Source: Leadbetterella sp964489955
GTDB taxonomy: Bacteria; Bacteroidota; Bacteroidia; Cytophagales; Spirosomataceae
Reading direction: 5' to 3'
DNA length: 64,000 nucleotides
Assembly (NCBI GenBank): GCA_964489955.1
Contig: CAZBAV010000001.1
Location: forward strand, 1 to 64,000
Shown here: in pieces, positions 26,546 to 35,604 of the stretch
Numbering within the stretch: the stretch's first letter is position 1
Layout of the letters: each line of letters opens with the position of its first letter
Notes under the pieces: generated by a model
Told to the model about the DNA's origin: nothing
Database searches by the model: none
What the model saw: the letters and a program-made list of their open reading frames with translations, nothing else
Made by a program: the position numbers and the translations under genes

Positions 26546-27119
26546 CTAGAGTAAGTATATAGTCTTCTATTTGGGTATATTGGTAGCAGAATTCCAGCTC
26601 CCAGCTCGGATAAGTGCTATGTGCTACTCCGTGGTTTTGGTTAGGCATACCCACTTTTATGTGTTTATTGAATTCTAATGGGCGACTTCCATTTAGCTTG
26701 TACACTGCTTCTTTTACGGTCCAAATCAAGGTTAACACTTCTATTGTAGAATCAGAGATTTGCTCAGGACGGGTAAATAGATGGGAAGCTTTTATGACTC
26801 TCGGAGAAATTTTTTCTATATCTACTCCCACATTTCCAAAAGCCACTACAGCCATATTATGTGAATGAGATACTGAAATATTCCTTCCATTTAACAAACC
26901 AGGTTTCCCATGTTTGTCATATATCATTTCCTCATCTGTGATACCATAATGTAATAATAACTGCCTTATTGCTAGAAAACGTTCCGGATTTTTCATTCCC
27001 GGTAGTCGGGTGAGGGAATTGGGAGATAAAACTAAACCTTTTTTTAGAGTTTCGGCATCTTCGGTAATTTTCCAAATGCCTATCTTGCTGCCTAAGTCTA
27101 TTTCGGTTAAGAAAGGCAT
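26514..27119 (-). CDS. 4'-phosphopantetheinyl transferase (Sfp type)
   Basis: 201 residues from the ATG at 27117-27119, chosen because the upstream extension would overlap the phosphorylase gene. ISVSHSHNMAVVAF, GVDIEKISPRV (98-108; Mg-binding Asp100 and Glu102) and LIWTVKEAVYKL (131-142) are the Sfp-family motifs. It converts apo-ACPs to the holo form, needed for both pigment ACPs. Starts four bases after the purine nucleoside phosphorylase stop; its end overlaps the convergent ligase gene. Confidence 0.93.
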   Translation of the reverse strand: MPFLTEIDLGSKIGIWKITEDAETLKKGLVLSPNSLTRLPGMKNPERFLAIRQLLLHYGITDEEMIYDKHGKPGLLNGRNISVSHSHNMAVVAFGNVGVDIEKISPRVIKASHLFTRPEQISDSTIEVLTLIWTVKEAVYKLNGSRPLEFNKHIKVGMPNQNHGVAHSTYPSWELEFCYQYTQIEDYILTLATVCGSPQNV

Positions 27120-27123
27120 TTTC

Positions 27124-27927
27124 CTAGAGAGAAGCCGTAATTTCGGAGAATAGCAACCGCAATGTAGGTTCGGCTTTGGCTGCATTAGCCAAGATATTGG
27201 ATAGCTCGGCTTTTTTTAGTTCTTCAGGAATACAGAGGTCCGTAATTACAGAAACTGCGAAGACAGGAATACCAAGCTGGATAGCCACAATAACCTCCGG
27301 AACAGTACTCATACCCACTGCATCAGCACCCAAATTACGTAATAGTCTGTATTCTGCTTTGGTTTCAAGTTGGGGGCCAGGAACCGGAACATATACGCCT
27401 TCTTTTACTTGACTGAGTTGGTGCTTTTTTGCTATGTCTCTGGCCAAACCCAATATTTTCGCAGAATAGGGTTCACTCATATCTGGAAAGCGGTCTCCAG
27501 AAAAGCTCTTTCCCCATAAAGGATTAGAAGGCATGAATAACGATATATGATCCGTGATGAGCATTATATCTGATTCTTCGAAACCAGGGTTTAAGCCACC
27601 CGCAGCATTAGAAATAAGCAGATTCTTAATACCTAAGCTATGCATAACCCGTACTGGGAAGGTTATTTCCTGCATAGTGTAACCCTCATAAAAATGGAAA
27701 CGACCTTGCATACATACCACCTTTTTTCCAGCCAGAAGGCCGAAGATGAGTTTACCACTGTGGCTTTCTACAGTAGATTGTACAAAACCAGGTATTAGGG
27801 CATAAGATATACTGTAGTGGACTTTTATTTCTGATACCAAGCCAGAAAGGCCGGTACCTAAAATTATGCCTACTTCGGGTACAAATCCCCCAATTTGTGA
27901 CTGTATGTATGCTTTTGTGTTTTCCAT
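27124..27927 (-). CDS. punA: purine-nucleoside phosphorylase
   Basis: 267 residues, trimeric PNP/MTAP family. VGIILGTGLSGLV gives the phosphate-binding loop, VESHSGKLIFG, GRFHFYEGYTMQEITFPVRV and NAAGGLNPGF are the family signatures, and the C-terminal domain carries LGADAVGMSTVPEVIVA. Cleaves inosine and guanosine to base and ribose-1-phosphate. A housekeeping salvage gene lying between rpmB and the phosphopantetheinyl transferase gene; no link to pigment formation is apparent. Confidence 0.95.
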   Translation of the reverse strand: MENTKAYIQSQIGGFVPEVGIILGTGLSGLVSEIKVHYSISYALIPGFVQSTVESHSGKLIFGLLAGKKVVCMQGRFHFYEGYTMQEITFPVRVMHSLGIKNLLISNAAGGLNPGFEESDIMLITDHISLFMPSNPLWGKSFSGDRFPDMSEPYSAKILGLARDIAKKHQLSQVKEGVYVPVPGPQLETKAEYRLLRNLGADAVGMSTVPEVIVAIQLGIPVFAVSVITDLCIPEELKKAELSNILANAAKAEPTLRLLFSEITASL

Positions 27928-27983
27928 AAACAGAAAAAGGCTGGATGTACTCCAACCTTCAACATGAATTTCTTTAAACTATC

Positions 27984-28223
27984 TTATAAAGACAAAGTGC
28001 CTTTTTGGGCTGCTTTAAGAATAGTTTTCTCTAAACCATTTTTATTGATGGTTCTTATTACACTAGTTGCCACTTTAAGCTCAACCCAAACACCTTCAGA
28101 TTCCAAGAAAAATTTCTTAGTTTTTAGGTTAGGGTAAAATTTACGCTTTGTTTTGTTGTTGGCATGCGATACGTTATTACCTGATCTAGTTCTCTTACCG
28201 CTTATTTGACAAACCTTAGACAT
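27984..28223 (-). CDS. rpmB: 50S ribosomal protein L28
   Basis: 79 residues. MSKVCQISGKRTRSGNNVSH and NNKTKRKFYPNLKTKKFF are the L28 signature; normal length. Its usual Bacteroidota neighbours, rpmG and a small DUF4295-type gene, do not follow. Instead the gene is succeeded on the same strand by the purine phosphorylase. Confidence 0.97.
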   Translation of the reverse strand: MSKVCQISGKRTRSGNNVSHANNKTKRKFYPNLKTKKFFLESEGVWVELKVATSVIRTINKNGLEKTILKAAQKGTLSL

Positions 28224-28267
28224 GATATTCTTTATTAAAATTCCTTAAATCCTTACTGATTGGGGTG

Positions 28268-28298
28268 CAAATATCGTAAACTATTTAATAATATGCAA
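28268..28298 (-). promoter_or_regulatory. probable rpmB promoter
   Basis: On the minus strand, TTG (28296-28298) is followed after 20 bases by GATATTTG (28268-28275), one mismatch from TAnnTTTG, about 45 bases ahead of the rpmB ATG. Confidence 0.4.
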
Positions 28299-28397
28299 TT
28301 AATGTTCTAATATTTGTTTTCCAAGAATAAAATTTTTGTTGAAAATTGTGCTGTTATCTCCTCTTTACACTAAGGAAATAATATATGATATGATAAA

Positions 28398-29276
28398 TCA
28401 GTTATCCTTTCTCTCCCAAAAATCGAAATAATTAAACCACTGCAAGGGGTATTTCTTTATCATACTTTCTACACTTTCGGTGTAAGACTCTAGCAGAGCT
28501 TGGGCATCTCGATGTTTAACGTGGGCTTCTCTTGTATATAAATGGTAGTGAAGGTTGGCTTCTTTCATTACATATACATAGGCCACCGGAACCCTTAGTC
28601 GAGAAGCGATAAGGAATGGTCCGGCAGGAAAACGTGCTTCTTGCCCAAGTAGGGGAGCGGTAAGGTATTTTATATTTTCTGTATAACGATCACCCGTGAA
28701 ACAAATAAGCTCGTTATTAGACAGGGCTTGGTTTATTTCATAAATATGCGATAAGTCCTCTTTTATTAGGATAAGCTTTACTGAAGGCTTTTTTATACGT
28801 TCCAGATATTCCTTTATAGCAGAATGCTCCTGGTCTATAGTTACCAAGTTTATTTGAAAATTAAGGTCTACTTCGGATAGGAAATGCTCTGCAATTTCAA
28901 AATTTCCTATATGGGCACTTATTAAGACTCCTCCATTTTTCTCGGCTAGAAGGCGGCGTAAAGTATCTATACCATCAAACTCATAGGTAAAGCGGTTTCT
29001 TAAACCTGCTGATATGGCGATTTTGTCTATGATGGTTTGGCCAAAAGTGAAATAACTCTTAAACACGGATATACGAGCCTTAAAAACGGAGTACCCGAGT
29101 CTCTTTCTGAAGTAGTAATAAATAGAACGATTACTTTTTGGGAGAAAAAGAAAGTAATAGGAAGCTACAAAAAACAAAAGTCCGTAAGCCGCTTTTACAC
29201 CAAGCTTCCGGATTAAGAAGACAAAAATCTTATATCCTAGTAGCGTCCCTTTGGATTTTCCATCCCAATTGCTCAT
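28398..29276 (-). CDS. LpxL/HtrB-like acyltransferase of the pigment cluster
   Basis: 292 residues. Hydrophobic N-terminus (about 12-45) anchors it to the inner membrane. ISAHIGNFEIAEH holds the HX4E catalytic motif (His122, Glu127), and ICFTGDRYTENIK and LGQEARFPAGPFLIASRLRV are typical of lipid A biosynthesis acyltransferases. Its start shares one base with the stop of the ACP gene, so the two are coupled. In aryl polyene loci such an enzyme is thought to attach the polyene, or a fatty acid, to a lipid head group. Last gene of the minus-strand pigment block. Confidence 0.87.
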   Translation of the reverse strand: MSNWDGKSKGTLLGYKIFVFLIRKLGVKAAYGLLFFVASYYFLFLPKSNRSIYYYFRKRLGYSVFKARISVFKSYFTFGQTIIDKIAISAGLRNRFTYEFDGIDTLRRLLAEKNGGVLISAHIGNFEIAEHFLSEVDLNFQINLVTIDQEHSAIKEYLERIKKPSVKLILIKEDLSHIYEINQALSNNELICFTGDRYTENIKYLTAPLLGQEARFPAGPFLIASRLRVPVAYVYVMKEANLHYHLYTREAHVKHRDAQALLESYTESVESMIKKYPLQWFNYFDFWERKDN

Positions 29277-29518
29277 TACTGCAATTTATTCTCAATAAGC
29301 GTATAGAAATCGTTGAAAGTAGATAAGCCTACAAAATCGGGTTCACCTAATTTAACACCAAAGTTTGATTCCACGGTTACTACCAAATCTACATAATCTA
29401 AGCTATCTAAGCCCAAAGTGTCCTTTAAGACCGCATCCGGGGTAATAGACTCTCTCTCCACTTCAAATTCTTCTGACAAGAAATCGTTGGTTTTTTCTAT
29501 AATTTCTGCTCTGCTCAT
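29276..29518 (-). CDS. acyl carrier protein
   Basis: 80 residues, acidic, ACP fold. DTLGLDSLDYVDLVV contains Ser39 for phosphopantetheine. Differs clearly from the ACP at 11346, suggesting dedicated carriers for two chains or two steps. Sits between the ketosynthase and acyltransferase genes with 1-2 base spacing. Confidence 0.93.
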   Translation of the reverse strand: MSRAEIIEKTNDFLSEEFEVERESITPDAVLKDTLGLDSLDYVDLVVTVESNFGVKLGEPDFVGLSTFNDFYTLIENKLQ

Positions 29519-29519
29519 T

Positions 29520-30740
29520 TTAAATTTTTCTGACTACCAGTGCCGAATTTGTGCCTCCAAATCCGAACGAATTCGACAAAAATATGTCAAAATTTTGGTT
29601 TATTGTATTTTTGGCAATATTTAATTTAGATGAATGCTCATCGGGGGTTTGGAAGTTTATGTTGGGTGCTATAAAGCTGTTTTGCATCATGAGGATAGAA
29701 TATACCACCTCACTAGCTCCTGCCATCCAGCACTCATGGCCAGTCATAGACTTTGTAGAACTTACAAAAGGTTTGTGGCTACCAAAAACACTTGAAATAG
29801 CTTGAGCTTCGTTTGCATCTCCTACAGGAGTAGAAGTAGCATGGGCATTTATATAACCGATTTGTTCAGGAGACACTTCGGCCTGGTTAATGGCCCTTTG
29901 CATGGCTGTACTTGGGCCATCAATATTAGGAGTAGAGATGTGGCCGCCATTAGATGAGAAACCATATCCAATCACTTCGGCTATAATGTTAGCTCCCCGT
30001 GCTACCGCATGTTCATACTCTTCCAAAATTAATGTGGCGGCTCCTCCACTTGGGATAAGACCATCTCGGGAAGAATCAAAAGGACGTGATGCGGCTGCAG
30101 GATTTTCCTCCAAAGGAGAGAATACGCCAAGAGCATCAAAGCTACTCATAGCATACTTGTTTATTTCCTGGGCTCCGCCACATATAACCATATCTTGCAA
30201 TCCACTTTGTATGAGATGAAATCCCAAACCTATAGAGTGTGAACCACTAGCACAAGCTGCACTTATGGTGAGGTTAACCCCTCTGAGCCTAAAAATGGTG
30301 GAGAGGTTCATGGTTACGGTAGAGTTCATTGACTTAAAAATAGCTCCAGAACCTATTAGTGCCGTATCTTTTTTCTCCCGCATGACATCTGTAGCGTCTA
30401 TAATAGCCTTAGAAACAGAATCATTTCCATACATAATGCCAACTTCGTGGCTATCTAGATAGTCTTGGCTAATGCCCGCCTGATCAAGTGCTTGTACAGT
30501 AGCTAAATAAGCGTATTCGGTTTCTTCACCAATGCTTATTCTCTGCCTGCGGGACAGCATATCTTTTAGATTAGGTTTGGGTACAGCTCCCGTAAGGGCA
30601 GAACGGAAACCAAATTCTTTACGTTCGGGATCAAAAACAATCCCCGATTTTCCTTGGTATAGGGAGTCTTTTACCTCCTGAAGTGACGTGCCTATACAGG
30701 AATAGATACCCAGTCCGGTAATTACAACTCTTCTTTTCAT
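29520..30740 (-). CDS. beta-ketoacyl-ACP synthase (FabF-like)
   Basis: 406 residues, full-length KAS II-type. Catalytic Cys163 in SAACASGSHS, His300 in NAHATSTPVGD and His335 in SMTGHECWMAGA. It is closer to the FabB/FabF form than the KS enzymes on the plus strand. Grouped with an ACP, a FabG-like reductase and an acyltransferase, it could extend the aliphatic chain destined for the dialkylresorcinol or a first polyene step. Confidence 0.92.
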   Translation of the reverse strand: MKRRVVITGLGIYSCIGTSLQEVKDSLYQGKSGIVFDPERKEFGFRSALTGAVPKPNLKDMLSRRQRISIGEETEYAYLATVQALDQAGISQDYLDSHEVGIMYGNDSVSKAIIDATDVMREKKDTALIGSGAIFKSMNSTVTMNLSTIFRLRGVNLTISAACASGSHSIGLGFHLIQSGLQDMVICGGAQEINKYAMSSFDALGVFSPLEENPAAASRPFDSSRDGLIPSGGAATLILEEYEHAVARGANIIAEVIGYGFSSNGGHISTPNIDGPSTAMQRAINQAEVSPEQIGYINAHATSTPVGDANEAQAISSVFGSHKPFVSSTKSMTGHECWMAGASEVVYSILMMQNSFIAPNINFQTPDEHSSKLNIAKNTINQNFDIFLSNSFGFGGTNSALVVRKI

Positions 30741-30747
30741 AATGGGT

Positions 30748-31482
30748 TTACGAATAAATGCCGCCGTTTATGTTTATAACCTCGCCGGTAATGTAGCTTG
30801 CTTTTTTAGACACCAAAAAGCTTACCAAATCTGCGACCTCTTCTGCTTCTCCGAATCTTCCGGTGGGAACTAGCTTCTTAAGTTCGCCTTCGTCTAAAGC
30901 AGAGGTCATGTCAGATTTAATAAAGCCTGGTGCTACTGCATTCACCGTAATGTTTCTTTTGGCTACTTCCTGAGCCAAAGCCTTGGTGGCCGCCACTAAA
31001 GCTCCTTTTGCTGCTGAGTAATTTACTTGACCAGCAGTTCCTTTTACACCAGATACAGAAGCAATGTTAATGATTCTTCCGTATTTATTGCGAAGGAGTT
31101 TTTGTATAAAGAAATTGGTCACATTGAAGAAGCCGTTAAGGCTGGTATGTACCACATTGTCCCAGTCCTGAGCTGGCATCCACATAAAAAGCCCGTCACG
31201 GGTGATACCTGCATTGTTTATAATTACTTCTACTATATCATCAGGGTGCTGTTCTTGCCAAGCACCCAAAACAGAAAGGGTTTCCTCTCTATTGGCTACA
31301 TCAAATTTTAGGATTTCTCCCGTACTACCCAATGCGTTTACTAAGCTGAGGGTTTCTTGTGCCGCAGCTTCATTAGATTGGTAGTTTATAAGTATATGGT
31401 AGCCGGTTTCTCCAGCCAGTTTTTCGCAGATGGCTCTTCCTATACCTCTAGAGCCCCCTGTTACTAATGCACATTTCGCCAT
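30748..31482 (-). CDS. fabG: 3-oxoacyl-ACP reductase (FabG-like SDR)
   Basis: 244 residues, classical short-chain dehydrogenase. LVTGGSRGIGRA (NADPH loop), NNAG at 89-92, catalytic Ser142, Tyr155, Lys159 (YSAAK), C-terminal GEVININGGIYS. Reduces the keto group after each condensation. It is the only ketoreductase in the pigment locus, so it probably serves all of the synthases. Confidence 0.92.
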   Translation of the reverse strand: MAKCALVTGGSRGIGRAICEKLAGETGYHILINYQSNEAAAQETLSLVNALGSTGEILKFDVANREETLSVLGAWQEQHPDDIVEVIINNAGITRDGLFMWMPAQDWDNVVHTSLNGFFNVTNFFIQKLLRNKYGRIINIASVSGVKGTAGQVNYSAAKGALVAATKALAQEVAKRNITVNAVAPGFIKSDMTSALDEGELKKLVPTGRFGEAEEVADLVSFLVSKKASYITGEVININGGIYS

Positions 31483-31501
31483 AGTAAATTTTTAAGGTTG
31501 T

Positions 31502-32602
31502 TTATTCCGAAAACAATTCTGCGTTTTCATACCAGTTGCCTCCAAGTGGATTTCCTTTTGTATCAATAAAGCCCCACTCTTTGCCATTTTTAACACGTGC
31601 TAATCCTTTTACGAAGCCTTTTTCGTCACTTTTAAACATTGCAAAAAGACCTCCGGCAGAAATGCCGTATTTAGTAGGAATTATGATTTTACCTTCTTTG
31701 TCTATAAAACCCCAATCTTTTTCTTTTACTGGTGCCAGGCCATCTTTACTGAAGGTTTCTGCATCCGGATATTTGGCATCTATAACCAATTTTCCATTTT
31801 TGTTTACGTAACCCCAGTTTTTTCCTATTGCCACAGGGGCTAGTCCGTTTACGAAAGCACGAGCTTTTTCATACGTTGGCTCAATAAGCCAGTTTCCGTT
31901 TAGGTCTATATAGCCAATTTTCTTGTCTTTTCGGGCATAAGTAATGCCATCTTCAGAGAAGTCCCAAATTTTGTCTACTCCTTCTATTGCTTTAAATGTG
32001 CCGTTTTTTACAAGACCAAATTTGTCACCAAGTTTGGCCCAAGTGGTAGATTGATAATACTCTCCAATTTCGGCGTATTTGGGTTCTATTACCGTCTTGC
32101 CGCTCTTATCTATAATTCCCCAATATTCCCCTAGTTTAACCCGGGCATACCCATTAGCGAATTCTTTTATTACATCGTATTGTGCTTTTAGAATTTCTTT
32201 TCCTTGGGTATTAATAAGACCCACTTTCTCTCCACTACGAAAAATAGCTACACCAGAGTCGAAATCATAAATCTTAGCACCTCCAAACTTTTGTCTTTCT
32301 CCTTTTCTGTTAATGTAAAACCACTCTTTATTCTGTTCTACCATTGCAATANNNNNNNNNNTATCAAACTGTGGTTTTACTACTAAATTTCCTTTTGTGT
32401 CTATGTAACCCCATTTTCCATTTTCTTCTACGGCCGCTAAGCCATCGGAGAAACTACCACCAGCTTTAAACTGAGGTTCTATGACCAGCTTTCCAGAGCG
32501 ATCTATATAGCCTACTTTTCCATTCTTTTTCACAAGTGCCAGTTGTTGAGAAAAGCCAGTAAAGCTTAATGAAACAAATAAGACAAACAGTATTTTTTTC
32601 AT
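31502..32602 (-). CDS. secreted WG-repeat protein (contains assembly gap)
   Basis: 366 residues across a 10-N gap that keeps the frame. Signal peptide MKKILFVLFVSLSFTGFSQ, then about ten tandem WG/beta-rich repeats of the form GKWGYIDTKGNLVVKPQF. WG-repeat proteins in Bacteroidota are usually exported; their ligands are mostly unknown. It lies co-directionally between the ketoreductase and ammonia-lyase genes, 20 and 53 bases from them, an unusual place for this family. The gap falls inside the repeat array, where mis-assembly is easy, so repeat number is uncertain. Confidence 0.85.
   Translation of the reverse strand: MKKILFVLFVSLSFTGFSQQLALVKKNGKVGYIDRSGKLVIEPQFKAGGSFSDGLAAVEENGKWGYIDTKGNLVVKPQFDXXXXIAMVEQNKEWFYINRKGERQKFGGAKIYDFDSGVAIFRSGEKVGLINTQGKEILKAQYDVIKEFANGYARVKLGEYWGIIDKSGKTVIEPKYAEIGEYYQSTTWAKLGDKFGLVKNGTFKAIEGVDKIWDFSEDGITYARKDKKIGYIDLNGNWLIEPTYEKARAFVNGLAPVAIGKNWGYVNKNGKLVIDAKYPDAETFSKDGLAPVKEKDWGFIDKEGKIIIPTKYGISAGGLFAMFKSDEKGFVKGLARVKNGKEWGFIDTKGNPLGGNWYENAELFSE
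32352..32361. other. assembly gap, 10 N
   Basis: Ten unspecified bases within the WG-repeat gene. True length unknown; flanking frames agree as given. Confidence 0.95.
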
Positions 32603-32654
32603 GGTAAAATCTATTTTGTGATTATAAATCTGTTCTTAGAAAAAAGCGGACTGC

Positions 32655-34181
32655 TTAAACTGTATAATTTTTTAAGAATTCTTTAAGTTTGGCTATCTCA
32701 GAATAAGTGGCTCTGTCTTCTTTGTATACAGGAACTATAGCACGGATTTCGTTATACAGTTTTTGCGTACCCGAAGATACTAAATTTTTACAATCCAATG
32801 CGTCTATGGCCTGGATAATTGCAATAAGCTCTATACTTAGAACCTGAAAGCCATTTTCTATAACCTTAGCCGCCAAAAGGGCGGAGTTGGTGCCCATGCT
32901 CACGATATCTTGGTTGTCGTTATTATTAGGTATGCTGTGAACATACATGGGATTAGACAGAGTTTGGCTTTCTGCTGTAGTAGAAGTGGCCGTAAACTGT
33001 AATCCCTGCATACCAAAATTAAAGCCTAATTTTTCTATATTAATAAACGGAGTTAATACGCCATTTAGGTTAGGATTAACAAGGAAATTGAGCTGCCTTT
33101 CGGCTAGCATAGTAAGCTTGGTCACTACAGTTTTTAATTTATCCATTTCAAGTGAGACGTAATCTCCGTGAAAATTACCTCCATGGTAAACCTGCCTGGT
33201 ATTTACGTCTACAATTGGATTGTCGTTTGCAGAGTTTAATTCGTTTTCCAGTACTTCCTGTACATTATTTATAGTATCTAATACAGGACCTAAAATCTGC
33301 GGAACGCACCTGATAGAATAGTACTCCTGTACTTTTTCTTTGAAAATAGTTTCGGTATTCGTGCCTGAGTATAAATGCTCATGACGTTTGCGGGTAAGCT
33401 TGCTGTCTTGCAGGTGTTCCCGCATTCTTTTGGCTACTTCCCTCTGTCCTTTGTGCAGTTTCACCTGGTTAAGTTCTACCGAAAGGTGGTCGTCATAGGC
33501 TTTCATGATTTCATTTATGGCACAAGAGCACTTTAGGGACCACTCCAGGAGCAAGCTGGCTCTGTGTGCATTTACAATACCAATGCCTGTCATGACAGAT
33601 GTACCATTTATGAGAGCAAGCCCTTCACGGATTTCAACTTTGATAGGACTTAAGTTTTCTTCTGCAAAAACTTCCTTAGTGGGTCTTCTGATACCTTTGT
33701 AGAATACTTCTCCTTCTCCGATAAGTACAAGAGCTAGATGTGCTAATTGTACCAAGTCTCCACTGGCTCCCACACCACCATGCTCAAAAATGAGGGGTAC
33801 AATATCCTTATTTAAGAGTTCTTGCATCAGGCTTATAACTGTATGATTTACACCAGAATTTCCTAGGCTTAACGTATTAAGTCTGGCTAGTACTGCTGCA
33901 CGAGCAAACGGCAGGTCTAGAGGCTGGCCAGTACCAGAACAGTGGCTGCGGATCAGATTATACTGTAGTTGAGCCCTGTCACTATCGCTAATCCTATATT
34001 GTGCCATTGGCCCAAAACCCGTATTTACCCCATACAAGACTTTATTTTCGGAGAATTCTTTTAAGAATTCAAAACTATCATTTACTCTTTTAGTGGTTTC
34101 TTCGTCTAGTTCAAGCGGTACTTTTTGGTTAACGATTGAAATGAATTTGTCTAATTCTAATAGTTGGTTCTGACTGTTCAT
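32655..34181 (-). CDS. tyrosine ammonia-lyase (MIO enzyme) for flexirubin
   Basis: 508 residues, aromatic amino acid lyase family. Ala139-Ser140-Gly141 in GGVGASGDLVQL forms the MIO cofactor. YGVNTGFGPMAQYRI and YNLIRSHCSGTG closely follow the characterised Flavobacterium johnsoniae tyrosine ammonia-lyase, including the SH pair (Ser79, His80) at the selectivity position that is also found in histidine lyases. No hutU, hutI or other histidine-degradation gene is nearby and the pigment context is strong, so 4-coumarate formation as the aryl starter is the better call. First gene of the minus-strand pigment block. Confidence 0.9.
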   Translation of the reverse strand: MNSQNQLLELDKFISIVNQKVPLELDEETTKRVNDSFEFLKEFSENKVLYGVNTGFGPMAQYRISDSDRAQLQYNLIRSHCSGTGQPLDLPFARAAVLARLNTLSLGNSGVNHTVISLMQELLNKDIVPLIFEHGGVGASGDLVQLAHLALVLIGEGEVFYKGIRRPTKEVFAEENLSPIKVEIREGLALINGTSVMTGIGIVNAHRASLLLEWSLKCSCAINEIMKAYDDHLSVELNQVKLHKGQREVAKRMREHLQDSKLTRKRHEHLYSGTNTETIFKEKVQEYYSIRCVPQILGPVLDTINNVQEVLENELNSANDNPIVDVNTRQVYHGGNFHGDYVSLEMDKLKTVVTKLTMLAERQLNFLVNPNLNGVLTPFINIEKLGFNFGMQGLQFTATSTTAESQTLSNPMYVHSIPNNNDNQDIVSMGTNSALLAAKVIENGFQVLSIELIAIIQAIDALDCKNLVSSGTQKLYNEIRAIVPVYKEDRATYSEIAKLKEFLKNYTV

Positions 34182-34315
34182 GAGATATACTGCTTGACTC
34201 GGTATTTTAATAGATAGTATAATTTTTGTTTTGGATTTTATATATCTAATTTTGAGGGCGTAAATATAGTATAAATCTTGTAAATTTTATATTCGTTGTC
34301 TGTAATACGTAAGCT

Positions 34316-35554
34316 ATGCAAAAAGAATATGTTGACGTTCTAGTGATTGGTGCAGGGCCTTCAGGATGTGTGGCTTCTGCTTATTTACATAATAATGGAG
34401 CAAAAGTAAGGGTAGTGGAAAAATCTAGGTTTCCGAGGTTTGTTATTGGAGAGAGTTTTTTGCCCCGTTCAATGGAGCATTATGAAGAAGCAGGACTTTT
34501 AGATGCTCTTAAAGAGCAAAAATTTGAGATTAAACCGGGAGCCCGTTTTATACGGGACGGACAAATTTGTTTTTTTGATTTCAGTAAGAAGTTTTCGACT
34601 GGATGGGATTGGACCTGGCAGGCTCCCCGTGCAGATTTTGATAATACCTTGGCTCAAGAAGCTATACGCAAAGGTGTTAATATAGATTTTGGAACTGAGG
34701 TATTGGATGTACAGTTTTCCGGTTCAGACTCGGTTACAGTGGTGAAAAATGCGGATGGAGAAGAAAGGGAAATCCATGCAAAATTCATTATCGATTCCAG
34801 TGGATACGGAAGGGTTTTACCTCGCATATTGAATCTTGATACGCCTTCTTCTGTAACCGAAAATTCGGCTATTTTTTCGCATGTTCATGACACCAAACGG
34901 GTAGCAGGTGGTGAAGGTACGCTTATATCTTTTGATATTCTAGAAACCAAAGTGTGGTTATGGGTGATTCCGTTTTCTAACGGCAATACAAGTATAGGTG
35001 TGGTGGGGCCGACTTCCTATATTAATTCTCTGCCAGAAGACACAACGGTAGCTTTAAAAGAAGCTATAAACCGCTCTGATTATTACCGAGATAGATATGC
35101 AGATGTAGATTTTCTGTTTGCACCACATAAAAAACAAGATTATTCCTGTGCCGTAACACAAATGTATGGGCCAGGTTTTACTCTTACGGGTAATGCTGCT
35201 GAGTTTCTGGATCCCGTGTTTTCTTCTGGTGTGTGTTTTGCTACTGAATCTGGTTTATTGTCTGCAAAGCTGTTCTTAAGGGAGCAGAGTGGGCAAACGG
35301 TAAATTGGGAAACCGAGTATTCAGACTACATGAAGCGTGGTGTGAGGGTGTTCTCTACCTATGTGAAAGAATGGTATACCGGGAATTTACAAACCTTGTT
35401 CTTTCACCAACCAGAAAACCCGGATGTGAAAAGTAAGATATGTTCGGTTCTTGCAGGTTATGTATGGGATGAAGAAAACCCGTTTGTGGCTAAACATGAT
35501 AACGTAATCCGTAACATGGCCTATATGATTGACCGGGAAGCCGGTAGGGTCTAG
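34316..35554 (+). CDS. FAD-dependent phenolic halogenase-like oxidoreductase
   Basis: 412 residues. FAD loop GAGPSG at 12-17; FPRFVIGESFLPRS at 39-52 is typical of the PltA/CmlS-type flavin halogenases; KPGARF places a Lys at 73, where these enzymes carry the catalytic lysine; WLWVIP at 214-219 is the halogenase WxWxIP motif. Some flexirubins are ring-chlorinated or hydroxylated, so it likely decorates the aryl or resorcinol ring. A hydroxylase of the same fold is the alternative. Divergent from the ammonia-lyase gene, with a 134-base shared upstream region and a -7-like TATATTCG at 34288. Confidence 0.8.
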   Translation: MQKEYVDVLVIGAGPSGCVASAYLHNNGAKVRVVEKSRFPRFVIGESFLPRSMEHYEEAGLLDALKEQKFEIKPGARFIRDGQICFFDFSKKFSTGWDWTWQAPRADFDNTLAQEAIRKGVNIDFGTEVLDVQFSGSDSVTVVKNADGEEREIHAKFIIDSSGYGRVLPRILNLDTPSSVTENSAIFSHVHDTKRVAGGEGTLISFDILETKVWLWVIPFSNGNTSIGVVGPTSYINSLPEDTTVALKEAINRSDYYRDRYADVDFLFAPHKKQDYSCAVTQMYGPGFTLTGNAAEFLDPVFSSGVCFATESGLLSAKLFLREQSGQTVNWETEYSDYMKRGVRVFSTYVKEWYTGNLQTLFFHQPENPDVKSKICSVLAGYVWDEENPFVAKHDNVIRNMAYMIDREAGRV

Positions 35555-35560
35555 TAGTGT

Positions 35561-35598
35561 ATTTAGCTGGAAAAGGGAAAACTCTTTTCCAGCTAAAT
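35561..35598. terminator. bidirectional terminator
   Basis: Perfect 15-base stem ATTTAGCTGGAAAAG (35561-35575) with its complement at 35584-35598, 8-base loop. It lies between the convergent halogenase-like gene and the secreted hypothetical gene and can serve both. Confidence 0.75.
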
Positions 35599-35604
35599 AA
35601 TAAT

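Noticed and set aside
32655..34181. Histidine ammonia-lyase (hutH) of histidine degradation
   Set aside because: The Ser79-His80 pair fits, but the sequence is closest to the Flavobacterium johnsoniae tyrosine lyase and there are no hut genes; the pigment context favours tyrosine.
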